From NCBI RefSeq assembly GCF_023703375.1, contig NZ_JAMQGO010000012.1:50766-114765 (forward strand): DNA of 64,000 bases, read 5' to 3'. Source of the stretch: Lutimaribacter degradans (lineage in GTDB: Bacteria > Pseudomonadota > Alphaproteobacteria > Rhodobacterales > Rhodobacteraceae). Positions 37,356 through 45,310 of this stretch are shown in pieces. Each line of letters opens with the position of its first letter. Positions within the stretch are counted from its first letter, which is position 1. A program made the position numbers and the translations under genes. The notes under the pieces were generated by a model. It had not been told where the DNA came from. It did not search any database and saw only the letters and a list, made by a program, of their open reading frames with translations.

Positions 37356-37928
37356 TCATGGGCTGTGATTGATCCGGCCCACCTGCCAGCCGGCATCCTG
37401 CCGCGTCAGCTCCGTCACCGAAAGGTTGTCGATCTTGTGGCCGAACACCTCGTAGGCCCCGACCTTCAGCCCCTGTTGCAACTGCGTCAGGATCACGCCG
37501 AAATGCGCCACCGCCACGATGTCCCGACCGGGGTGGGCGGCCAAAAGCCGTGCCACCGCCCGATCCACCCGCGCGGAAAGGTCGTGCCAGCTTTCACCGC
37601 CCGGCGGGCGTATATCGCCGGGGCGTTCCCAGAAGGCGCGGATAAGGGTCTGGTCCTCGACCTCGTCAAAGCGCTGCAACTCCCATGCGCCGAAATGCAT
37701 CTCGCGCAGGTCCGGGTCGTGGGGCAGGCGCGGGCGCGTGCCCGATATGGCGTCGGCCGTGGCCGTGGCGCGCACCAGGTCGGACGAGATCACCAGCGCA
37801 TCGCTCGGCAAGGCACGGTTCAGCCGGGTCAGTGCCGCGGTGTCCGACAGATCGGCGGCCAGGTCGGACCAGCCGACCATGGATTTCGCATGGGTCGGCC
37901 CGTGCCGCACCCAGAAAAAGCGGCTCAT
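37356..37928 (-). CDS. Histidine phosphatase family protein (possible alpha-ribazole phosphatase)
   Basis: 190 residues, phosphoglycerate-mutase-like fold. The catalytic RHG is at 8-10 (FWVRHGPTHAK); the second histidine is in VAVAHFGVI; the acid in FGAWELQRF. Its start overlaps the cobU stop by 4 bp, which suggests CobC-like alpha-ribazole-5'-phosphate dephosphorylation in cobalamin assembly, but the family is broad and no CobC-specific residue is decisive. Confidence 0.75.
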   Translation of the reverse strand: MSRFFWVRHGPTHAKSMVGWSDLAADLSDTAALTRLNRALPSDALVISSDLVRATATADAISGTRPRLPHDPDLREMHFGAWELQRFDEVEDQTLIRAFWERPGDIRPPGGESWHDLSARVDRAVARLLAAHPGRDIVAVAHFGVILTQLQQGLKVGAYEVFGHKIDNLSVTELTRQDAGWQVGRINHSP

Positions 37929-38440
37929 GGGAGGGTGCCCTTCAGCGCCATGGGCAGGCCCGCCGCAACGAAGACCACCAGCCCGGCTTCGGCTGCCAAC
38001 CGCTGGTTCAGTTCACCCTGCGCCTGCCGGAACCGGCGCGCCAGCGCGTTTTCCGGCACGATAGACAGGCCCAGTTCGTTGCTGACGACGATCGCAGGGG
38101 CGGGGCAAGCGAGAACGGCGGAAATCAGCCGGTTCGTTGCCATGCCGACATCGTGATCAGCCAACAGGTGATTGCTAAGCCACATCGTGGCACAATCGAA
38201 CAAAACCACGCCATCCGCCGCCTGCAGCGCGTCGGTGGGGTCAAGCGGGGCCTCGACCGTGTGCCATCCCGCGCCGCGGCGCGCCCTGTGGGCGGCAATA
38301 CGGTGTGCCATTTCATCATCGCCCGGTCGGGCCGTGGCAAGATAGGTCCGGTGCGGCGCGGTTTGTTCGGCAAGTTTCTCGGCATAGGCCGATTTGCCCG
38401 ATGCGGCCCCGCCCAGCACCAGCGTCAAGGAAGGAAGCAT
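37925..38440 (-). CDS. cobU: Adenosylcobinamide kinase / adenosylcobinamide-phosphate guanylyltransferase
   Basis: 171 residues, standard length for CobU/CobP. P-loop GGAASGKS at 10-17, then TYLATARPGDDEMAHRIAAH, and VVSNELGLSIVPENALARRFRQ are CobU signatures. It phosphorylates adenosylcobinamide and attaches GMP in the nucleotide-loop pathway; coenzyme B12 is required by Ecm in this window. The ATG at 38440 is preferred; one at 38470 would add MSGSKKDTSA without a clear ribosome site. Confidence 0.9.
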   Translation of the reverse strand: MLPSLTLVLGGAASGKSAYAEKLAEQTAPHRTYLATARPGDDEMAHRIAAHRARRGAGWHTVEAPLDPTDALQAADGVVLFDCATMWLSNHLLADHDVGMATNRLISAVLACPAPAIVVSNELGLSIVPENALARRFRQAQGELNQRLAAEAGLVVFVAAGLPMALKGTLP

Positions 38441-38458
38441 TGCCGATGTGTCTTTTTT

Positions 38459-38484
38459 TGATCCGCTCATCTTCAAGGCTCGTA
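38459..38484 (+). promoter_or_regulatory. Candidate ECF11 (RpoE-ChrR type) promoter for rpoH
   Basis: TGATCC at 38459-38464, exactly 16 nt, then CGTA at 38481-38484. This equals the -35/-10 pattern I recall for RpoE-ChrR ECF sigma factors. It is 71 bp upstream of the rpoH start. In Rhodobacter sphaeroides rpoHII is a known RpoE target. Other TGATCC sites I checked in the window lack the downstream CGTA. Confidence 0.6.
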
Positions 38485-38554
38485 CCACCGGTTGGAAGTC
38501 AAAAAAAGTAGGAAGGGTGCCATGGTGGCACCTCAACAGACTGGGGGTTTTATC

Positions 38555-39433
38555 ATGGCACTCGATGCACCGCAGGACATGTCCTTGTCGCGGGTTGCGA
38601 TGAAGGCCGAACTTCTTGACGCCGAAACCGAGCTGAAGCTGGCCTATGCATGGCGCGATCAGCGCGACGAAGAGGCGCTCCACCGACTGATCACGGCCTA
38701 CATGCGGCTTGCCATTTCGATGGCGTCGAAATTTCGCCGCTACGGCGCGCCCATGGGCGACCTTATTCAAGAGGCCAGCCTGGGCCTTATGAAAGCTGCC
38801 GACAAGTTTGACCCCGACCGTGGCGTGCGCTTTTCCACCTATGCGGTCTGGTGGATCAAGGCATCGATCCAGGATTACGTGATGCGGAACTGGTCAATGG
38901 TGCGCACCGGCTCGACCAGCAGCCAGAAATCGCTGTTTTTCAACATGCGCCGGGTTCAGGCCCGGCTTGAGCGCGAGGCGCTGGCCCGCGGCGAAGAACT
39001 GGATCGCCACCAGATGCGCCAGACCATCGCAACCGAGATCGGCGTGCCGCTGCACGATGTCGAGATGATGGAGGGGCGTCTTTCGGGCTCGGATTTCTCG
39101 CTCAACGCGACGCAATCGACCGAAGATGAGGGCCGGGAATGGATCGACACCATCGTTGATGATGGCGAACACGCATCCGAGATCGTGGAGAACGAGCATG
39201 ACACCGAAACATTACGCAGTTGGTTGGTCGAAGCCCTGTCGTCGCTGAATGAGCGTGAGCGGTTCATAGTGACCGAGCGAAAGCTGAAGGACGAGTCACG
39301 CACGCTGGAATCGCTGGGCAACGAGCTGGGCCTGTCGAAAGAGCGGGTGCGCCAGCTTGAGGCTGCGGCATTCCAGAAAATGCGCAAAAGGCTGGAAGGA
39401 CAGTCGAAAGAGGTGCAAGCCTTTCTCGCATGA
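38555..39433 (+). CDS. rpoH: RNA polymerase sigma factor, RpoH family (RpoHII type)
   Basis: 292 residues. Region 2 is AYMRLAISMASKFRRYGAP, then GDLIQEASLGLMKAADKFDP and FSTYAVWWIKASIQDYVMRN; the RpoH box lies in GSTSSQKSLFFNMRRVQ; region 4 is LGNELGLSKERVRQLEAAAF. The N-terminus MALD...LSRVAMKA resembles RpoHII, the sigma factor for singlet-oxygen response in Rhodobacter, rather than RpoHI. Start is uncertain: ATG 38555 has GGGGG, ATG 38522 has AGGAAGG. Overlaps the ChaN-like gene by ATGA. Confidence 0.88.
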   Translation: MALDAPQDMSLSRVAMKAELLDAETELKLAYAWRDQRDEEALHRLITAYMRLAISMASKFRRYGAPMGDLIQEASLGLMKAADKFDPDRGVRFSTYAVWWIKASIQDYVMRNWSMVRTGSTSSQKSLFFNMRRVQARLEREALARGEELDRHQMRQTIATEIGVPLHDVEMMEGRLSGSDFSLNATQSTEDEGREWIDTIVDDGEHASEIVENEHDTETLRSWLVEALSSLNERERFIVTERKLKDESRTLESLGNELGLSKERVRQLEAAAFQKMRKRLEGQSKEVQAFLA

Positions 39434-40209
39434 AATACCTGGTCCTCGCCCTGAGTCTGCTTGCGCCACCACTGGCGGCTCAAGGTGCATCCGACGCCCG
39501 GATCGTTATCCTGGGTGAAATTCACGACAACCCGTCCCATCACGAAACGCAGGCAGAGTGGACCGCGCGAATTGCCCCTTCGGCACTGGTGTTCGAGATG
39601 CTGACGCCAGATCAGGCGGAACGGGTGACGCCGGATATTCGCGGCGATGCCGACGCGCTGGGCGCGGCGCTGGATTGGGCGGCGTCCGGGTGGCCCGATT
39701 TCACAATGTATCACCCGATTTTCACCGCCGCGCCCAAGGCGCGGGTCTATGGTGCGGCGGTCCCCCGCGAGGCCGCCCGCGCGGCGTTCGGCTCGGGCGT
39801 GGTGCAAAGTTTCGGCCCCGATGCCGATACCTTTGGCCTGTCTGATCCGCTGCCCGAGGCACGGTTGCAGGCGCGGCTTGAATTCCAGGCGGCTGCACAT
39901 TGCGACGCTTTGCCAGACAGCGCGTTGCCCAAGATGGTCGATCTGCAGCGCTTGCGTGACGCGGTACTGGCGCGCACGGCCTTGCAGGCATTGGAAGAAA
40001 CCGGCGGGCCGGTGGTGGTGATCACCGGCAATGGTCACGCCCGCGCCGATTGGGGCGTGCCCGTCTACCTGTCGGCGGCGCGGCCCGATGTCAGCCTGTT
40101 TACCCTCGGCCAATCCGAGGATGGCCGGATTGCTGGGCAGTTCGACAAGGTGATCGACGCCCCCGCCACCCCGCGCGATGACCCCTGTGCCGCGTTTGCC
40201 AAGGATTGA
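39430..40209 (+). CDS. ChaN family haem-binding-like protein
   Basis: 259 residues. A signal peptide (MKYLVLALSLLAPPLAAQG) precedes a ChaN/DUF399 domain: IVILGEIHDNPSHHETQAEW at the start, FEMLTPDQ, and VVITGNGHARADWGVPVYL near the end. There is no lipobox cysteine, so it is likely soluble in the periplasm, unlike lipoprotein ChaN. The family has been linked to haem or cofactor binding; enzymatic role is unknown. It is translationally coupled to rpoH. Confidence 0.78.
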   Translation: MKYLVLALSLLAPPLAAQGASDARIVILGEIHDNPSHHETQAEWTARIAPSALVFEMLTPDQAERVTPDIRGDADALGAALDWAASGWPDFTMYHPIFTAAPKARVYGAAVPREAARAAFGSGVVQSFGPDADTFGLSDPLPEARLQARLEFQAAAHCDALPDSALPKMVDLQRLRDAVLARTALQALEETGGPVVVITGNGHARADWGVPVYLSAARPDVSLFTLGQSEDGRIAGQFDKVIDAPATPRDDPCAAFAKD

Positions 40210-40261
40210 TGTTACCCCGCCGGCCCCGTAACACTGTGTCGAACCAAGCCGTGGAGGGGCC

Positions 40262-41458
40262 ATGCTTGTCGGAAAACGCATCCTGTTGATCGTCGGCGGC
40301 GGGATCGCGGCCTATAAATGCCTCGACCTGATCCGCCGCTTGCGCGAACGCGGCGCCTCGGTGACGCCTGTCATGACCCGAGCGGCCGAAGAATTCGTGA
40401 CGCCGCTTTCGGTTGCAGCGCTGGCCGGCGAAGAGGTGCACCGCGACCTGTTCGACCTGACCAAGGAAGCCGAGATGGGCCACATCCAGCTAAGCCGGGT
40501 GGCCGACCTGGTGGTGGTTGCGCCTTGCACGGCCGACCTGATGGGCAAGATGACAGCCGGGTTGGCCACCGACCTGGCCACGACGCTGCTGATGGCGACC
40601 GACACGCCGGTGCTGTGCGCGCCGGCGATGAACGTGCGGATGTGGCAGCACCCCGCCACCCGGCGAAACCTTGCCCAGTTGCAGGCCGATGGCGTCGCCT
40701 TCGTCGGCCCGGATGACGGTGACATGGCTTGTGGCGAATACGGCCCTGGCCGCATGGCCGAACCGCTGGAAATCGTCACCGCAATCGAGCGCGCGGTGGG
40801 CCAAGGGCCATTGGCGGGCAAGCGGGTGATCGTCACCTCGGGGCCCACGCGCGAACCGATTGATCCGGTGCGCTATATCTCGAACCATTCGTCCGGTGCA
40901 CAAGGCACCGCGCTGGCCCGCGCGCTGGTGGATCTGGGGGCCGAGGTGGTGTTTGTCACCGGGCCGGGCCGCGTGCCGCCTCCGCCGGGTGTGCAGGTCG
41001 TGCCCGTGACCACCGCGCGTGAAATGCTGGATGCCGTGCAGGCTGCCTTGCCCGCCGACGCGGCGGTGTTTGCCGCCGCCGTCGCCGATTGGCGCGTGGC
41101 CGAAGTGGCCGGATCGAAGATGAAAAAGACGGCGGGCAAGATGCCCGCCCTGCACTTTGCGGAAAACCCCGACATCCTGGCCACAGTCGCCCAGATGGGC
41201 GCAGGCCGGCCCGAACTGGTTGTGGGGTTTGCCGCCGAGACCGATGACGTGGTGGCCAACGCGCAGGCCAAGCGTGCGCGCAAGCGCTGTGACTGGATCG
41301 TGGCCAATGACGTGTCCGAGGGCACCGGCACCTTTGGCGGGGCCGAGAACACGGTGCATATCGTGACCGAAGGCGCTGTCGAGGATTGGCCACGCATGAC
41401 CAAGGACGACGTGGCCGCCCGCTTGGCACAACGCATGGCCGAGGCGCTTGGTGGGTAG
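40262..41458 (+). CDS. coaBC: Bifunctional phosphopantothenoylcysteine synthetase/decarboxylase
   Basis: 398 residues, CoaB and CoaC fused, for coenzyme A synthesis. The N-terminal flavin decarboxylase has [34 protein letters not shown] and [16 protein letters not shown]; the C-terminal synthetase has [24 protein letters not shown] and AVADWRV. GGAGG precedes the start. A palindrome of the GGCGGGC family lies in the coding sequence at 41131-41149, encoding TAGKMPA just before AENPDIL. Confidence 0.95.
   Translation: MLVGKRILLIVGGGIAAYKCLDLIRRLRERGASVTPVMTRAAEEFVTPLSVAALAGEEVHRDLFDLTKEAEMGHIQLSRVADLVVVAPCTADLMGKMTAGLATDLATTLLMATDTPVLCAPAMNVRMWQHPATRRNLAQLQADGVAFVGPDDGDMACGEYGPGRMAEPLEIVTAIERAVGQGPLAGKRVIVTSGPTREPIDPVRYISNHSSGAQGTALARALVDLGAEVVFVTGPGRVPPPPGVQVVPVTTAREMLDAVQAALPADAAVFAAAVADWRVAEVAGSKMKKTAGKMPALHFAENPDILATVAQMGAGRPELVVGFAAETDDVVANAQAKRARKRCDWIVANDVSEGTGTFGGAENTVHIVTEGAVEDWPRMTKDDVAARLAQRMAEALGG
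41131..41149. repeat. GGCGGGC-N5-GCCCGCC palindrome inside coaBC
   Basis: 7-bp perfect inverted repeat within the coding sequence, resembling intergenic palindromes at 3571-3588 and 56979-56994. It falls at a variable loop of the CoaB domain. Confidence 0.4.
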
Positions 41459-41511
41459 GTCAGATACCTGTCGCATGGGATTATGGACAAGATGAGGGAA
41501 CTGGCGCGCAA

Positions 41512-41973
41512 ATGGTGATGGTTCAACTGACATGGACGGAGGAGGCCGATCGCGCCCTGCCGCTGCCCGGGTATGAAACCGAGGGATCGGCCGGGGCCGA
41601 CCTGCGCGCGAACTTTCCGCCCGGCACGCGCGATGGCGTGACTTTGGCCCCCGGTGCGCGGGCACTGGTGCCCACCGGCCTTCGGCTGGCGATACCCGCC
41701 GGATACGAGGTGCAAGTGCGGCCGCGTTCGGGCCTTGCCCTCAAGCACGGGATCACCCTGCCAAACGCGCCCGGCACGATCGACAGCGATTATCGCGGGC
41801 CGCTGGGCGTGATCGTGATGAACGCGGGCGATGCGCCCTTTCACATCGCCCATGGCGACCGCATCGCGCAGATGGTGGTGGCGCCGGTGGTGCAGGCGGG
41901 TTTTGCGCTGGTCGACGATCTGGACCACACCGGACGGGGCGCGGGCGGCTTCGGCTCGACCGGGCGGGATTGA
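41512..41973 (+). CDS. dut: Deoxyuridine 5'-triphosphate nucleotidohydrolase
   Basis: 153 residues, trimeric dUTPase. All five motifs are present: [11 protein letters not shown] (1), [12 protein letters not shown] (2), [12 protein letters not shown] (3), DRIAQMVV (4) and [10 protein letters not shown] (5). It hydrolyses dUTP to dUMP, keeping uracil out of DNA. The start is ATG 41512 or 41518 (MVMVQLTW), with GAGGGA upstream. The stop overlaps the next start (TGATG). Confidence 0.95.
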   Translation: MVMVQLTWTEEADRALPLPGYETEGSAGADLRANFPPGTRDGVTLAPGARALVPTGLRLAIPAGYEVQVRPRSGLALKHGITLPNAPGTIDSDYRGPLGVIVMNAGDAPFHIAHGDRIAQMVVAPVVQAGFALVDDLDHTGRGAGGFGSTGRD

Positions 41974-43034
41974 TGGCCCTTGTCCTTGTGATGGCGGCCG
42001 CCCTGTGGGGGATCGGCGTGATGATGGGCACCCCGCGGCGCATGCGTTGGGGCATGATCGGCGTGCTTTGGATGAGCGTTGTGCTGGTGCACCTGATCCT
42101 GCCCGAGGACCATCCGTTGCGGTTGGCCACGGGCGACACGGCGGCCCCGTGGTTGCTGTTGGCCGGTGCGGCGGCGTTGATCGTGGTCTATCGGCAGGGG
42201 TTGCGCTGGTTGCGTGTGCGGGCCGACGGTTCGCCCGAACCGCCCGCGCCCCAGGCCGTTGGCCTGTTCTCGGAAACCGAGCTTGGTCGTTATGCGCGCC
42301 ACATCGTCCTGCGCGAAATCGGCGGCCCCGGTCAGCGCAAGCTCAAGAATGCGCGCGTCCTGGTGATAGGCGCCGGCGGGCTTGGCAGCCCTGCGCTTTT
42401 GTACATGGCGGCAAGCGGGGTGGGCACCATCGGCGTGATCGACGATGACACGGTGGATGGCAGCAACCTTCAACGGCAGGTCATTCACACCGATGAGCGC
42501 ATCGGTATGCCCAAGGTGTTCTCGGCCCAGGCCGCGATTACGGCGCTCAACCCCTTTGTCACGGTGCGGCCCTACAACCGTCGCCTGGCACCCGATATCG
42601 CGCGCGACCTGTTTGCCGAATATGACGTGATCCTTGACGGTACCGACAATTTTGACACCCGCTACCTTGCCAACGAGGTTGCGCATGAGCTGGGCAAGCC
42701 TTTGATCTCGGGCGCGCTGTCGCAATGGGAGGGGCAGTTGACCATTTACGACACCGCCCATGATACGCCCTGCTACCGCTGTATATTCCCCGAGAGGCCC
42801 GCGCCGGGGCTGGCGCCCTCTTGCGCCGAGGCGGGGGTGTTTTCGCCCCTGCCGGGCATGATCGGTACGATGATGGCTGGCGAGGCGGTGAAGCTGATCA
42901 CCGGCGCGGGTGCGGTGCTGCGCGGGGCCATGATGATCCATGATGCGCTTTATTCCGAAACGCGGCGCATTACCTTGAAAAAACGCGCCGATTGCCCCGT
43001 TTGCGGGCCCAAGCCCGAGGAGACGAGCCCATGA
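41973..43034 (+). CDS. MoeB/ThiF-like adenylyltransferase with N-terminal membrane segments
   Basis: 353 residues. The first 75 residues form two or three hydrophobic helices ([54 protein letters not shown]); a normal E1-like domain follows: YARHIVLREIGGPGQRKL, VIGAGGLGSPALLYMAASGV, DGTDNFDTRYL, and zinc cysteines CYRC and CPVC. It would adenylate a ubiquitin-like sulfur carrier (MoaD or ThiS type). The membrane anchor is unusual for the family. Coupled to dut and to the peptidase gene. Confidence 0.85.
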   Translation: MALVLVMAAALWGIGVMMGTPRRMRWGMIGVLWMSVVLVHLILPEDHPLRLATGDTAAPWLLLAGAAALIVVYRQGLRWLRVRADGSPEPPAPQAVGLFSETELGRYARHIVLREIGGPGQRKLKNARVLVIGAGGLGSPALLYMAASGVGTIGVIDDDTVDGSNLQRQVIHTDERIGMPKVFSAQAAITALNPFVTVRPYNRRLAPDIARDLFAEYDVILDGTDNFDTRYLANEVAHELGKPLISGALSQWEGQLTIYDTAHDTPCYRCIFPERPAPGLAPSCAEAGVFSPLPGMIGTMMAGEAVKLITGAGAVLRGAMMIHDALYSETRRITLKKRADCPVCGPKPEETSP

Positions 43035-45046
43035 CGAACCCGTTGCTGCAAGACTGGGACACGCCGTTTCAGATCGCGCCCTTTGACCGGATTTCCGATG
43101 ATGATTTCCTGCCCGCCTTCGAGGCGGCGCTGACCGCGCACAAGGATGAGATTGCGGCCATCGCCGATAACCCCGAACCGCCCACATTCGCCAACACGAT
43201 CGAGGCGATGGAGGCCGCGGGCAAGCTGTTGGACCGGGTGTTGGGCACGTTCTTTACCGTCGCCGGGGCCGACAGCACCGAAACGCGCGAGGCGTTGCAG
43301 CGCGAGTTTTCACCGCGTTTGGCGGCCCATTCCGCCGAGATCACCGGAAACAAGGTGCTGTTCCAGCGGATTGAAACCCTGTGGCAAGAGCGCGACGCGT
43401 TGGGCCTGGGCGATGAACAGGCGCGGGTTCTGATGCTGACGCGGCGGGGTTTCGTGCGCGCCGGTGCCGCGCTGGACGGGGTCGAGGCCGAGCGCATGAC
43501 GGAAATCAAGTCGCGCCTTGCCGTTCTAGGTACGGAGTTCACGCAGAACCTGTTGGCGGACGAGCGCGAGTGGTACCTGGAACTGTCCGATCCAGACCTT
43601 GAGGGGCTGCCGGCCTACCTGGTTGTCGCGGCGCGCGAAGCGGGGCGCGAAAAGGGGCTGGCGGGGCCGGTGCTCACCACGTCGCGTTCGCTGGCGACGC
43701 CATTTTTGCAAAGCTCGCCCCGGCGCGATCTGCGCGAAACGGTGTGGCGGGCGTTTACCTCGCGCGGGGGGCGTGGCGGCCAGACCGACAACCGCGCCAT
43801 CGCGGCTGAAATTCTGGCGTTGCGCAAAGAGCGCGCGGCGCTGCTCGGGTATGACGATTTCGCCCATTACAAGCTGGAAACCGAAATGGCCGGAACGCCG
43901 CAGGCGGTGCGCGACCTGCTGATGGCGGTGTGGTCGCCGGCCCGCGCGCAGGCCCTGGCCGATGCCGCCATCTTGGAAAACATGCTGCACGAAGACGGGT
44001 TCACCGGCCCGCTGGAGCCTTGGGATTGGCATTACTACGCCGCTCGGCGCCGCCAGGCCGAGCATGACCTGGATGAGGCGCAGCTCAAGCCATACCTGCA
44101 ACTTGACCGGATGATCGAGGCCGCGTTCACCTGCGCCAATCGATTGTTCGGGTTGGAGTTTTCGCCGCTGGACATACCACTCTACCACCCTGATTGCCGC
44201 GCCTGGGAAGTCACCCGCGATGGGCGGCACATGGCCATTTTCATCGGCGATTACTTTGCGCGCGGCTCGAAACGTTCGGGCGCGTGGTGTTCGGCGATGC
44301 GGGGGCAGGCGAAATTCCCGCATGACCAGGCGCCGGTGGTTATCAACGTGTGCAACTTTGCCAAGGGTGATCCGGCGCTGCTTGGCTATGATGACGCGCG
44401 CACCTTGTTTCACGAGTTCGGCCACGCGCTGCACCAGATGCTGTCGAACGTGACCTATGAATCGATCTCGGGCACCTCGGTCGCACGCGATTTCGTTGAA
44501 TTGCCCAGCCAGCTTTACGAACATTGGCTGGAAGTGCCCGAGGTTCTGCGCGAGTTCGCAACCCATGTCGAAACCGGCGAACCGATGCCTGCGGAAATGC
44601 TGGACAAGGTGTTGGAGGCGGCGAATTTCGACCAGGGGTTCCAGACGGTGGAATATGTGGCCTCGGCGCTTGTCGACCTGGAGTTTCACAGCGGTCCGCC
44701 GCCGGCCGACCCGATGCAGAAACAGTCTGAAATCCTTGAAGAAATCGGGATGCCGCGGGCCATTGCGATGCGCCACGCGACGCCGCATTTCGCGCACGTA
44801 TTCTCGGGCGACGGGTATTCCAGCGGATATTACAGCTACATGTGGTCCGAGGTGATGGATGCCGACGCGTTCCAAGCCTTTCGCGAGGCTGGTGATGCCT
44901 TTGATGCGGCGACGGCCAAGGCATTGGAAAACAACATTCTTTCTACCGGCGGTTCGGTCGAGGCGGCCGAGCTTTACGAACGGTTCCGGGGGCGCTTGCC
45001 GGGGGTCGAGGCGCTGTTGAAGGGGCGTGGGCTGATCGCGGCCTGA
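43031..45046 (+). CDS. M3 family metallopeptidase (oligopeptidase A / peptidyl-dipeptidase Dcp type)
   Basis: 671 residues. Zinc site HEFGH at 461-465 within ARTLFHEFGHALHQML, with the distal glutamate in ARDFVELPSQ. The N-terminus NPLLQDWDTPFQIAPFDRI and the C-terminal DGYSSGYYSYMWSEVMDADAF fit the Dcp/OpdA branch of M3. It hydrolyses short peptides in the cytoplasm. Overlaps the MoeB-like gene stop by ATGA; last gene of the coaBC-dut-moeB-like-dcp run. Confidence 0.9.
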   Translation: MTNPLLQDWDTPFQIAPFDRISDDDFLPAFEAALTAHKDEIAAIADNPEPPTFANTIEAMEAAGKLLDRVLGTFFTVAGADSTETREALQREFSPRLAAHSAEITGNKVLFQRIETLWQERDALGLGDEQARVLMLTRRGFVRAGAALDGVEAERMTEIKSRLAVLGTEFTQNLLADEREWYLELSDPDLEGLPAYLVVAAREAGREKGLAGPVLTTSRSLATPFLQSSPRRDLRETVWRAFTSRGGRGGQTDNRAIAAEILALRKERAALLGYDDFAHYKLETEMAGTPQAVRDLLMAVWSPARAQALADAAILENMLHEDGFTGPLEPWDWHYYAARRRQAEHDLDEAQLKPYLQLDRMIEAAFTCANRLFGLEFSPLDIPLYHPDCRAWEVTRDGRHMAIFIGDYFARGSKRSGAWCSAMRGQAKFPHDQAPVVINVCNFAKGDPALLGYDDARTLFHEFGHALHQMLSNVTYESISGTSVARDFVELPSQLYEHWLEVPEVLREFATHVETGEPMPAEMLDKVLEAANFDQGFQTVEYVASALVDLEFHSGPPPADPMQKQSEILEEIGMPRAIAMRHATPHFAHVFSGDGYSSGYYSYMWSEVMDADAFQAFREAGDAFDAATAKALENNILSTGGSVEAAELYERFRGRLPGVEALLKGRGLIAA

Positions 45047-45055
45047 GGCCGGGCA

Positions 45056-45276
45056 CGACCGCGCGGTTTCGGCCTGGATTCGGATGACCGCGCGAGATTG
45101 TCGGGATGCCGCGCGGTTCCTGCCAGATCGTTGACGAAAACCGCGCGATACCGCCGGTTAACCACGCGGTTCCTGACGAAAGATCAACGCGAAAACTGCC
45201 CTTCATGCCCGTTTTCCGGGGCAGGAGGGCCCGCAGATGAAAAACCGCGCGGTTCGTGTCGAAAACCGCGCGGCCA
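45056..45276. repeat. Degenerate array of seven CCGCGCGGTT-type palindromes with 21-bp phasing
   Basis: Non-coding region between the convergent peptidase and phosphomutase genes. Cores of the form (A)ACCGCGCGGTT start at 45059, 45088, 45109, 45141, 45162, 45245 and 45266. Spacings are 29, 21, 32, 21, 83 and 21 bp, so three pairs are exactly 21 bp apart. The best unit is AAAACCGCGCGGTTCGTGTC at 45242-45261. A TGCCC/GGGCA hairpin lies near 45207-45224. Confidence 0.8.
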
Positions 45277-45310
45277 TCAATGGTGTGCCGGTGCTTGGCC
45301 CGGTCAGCGC

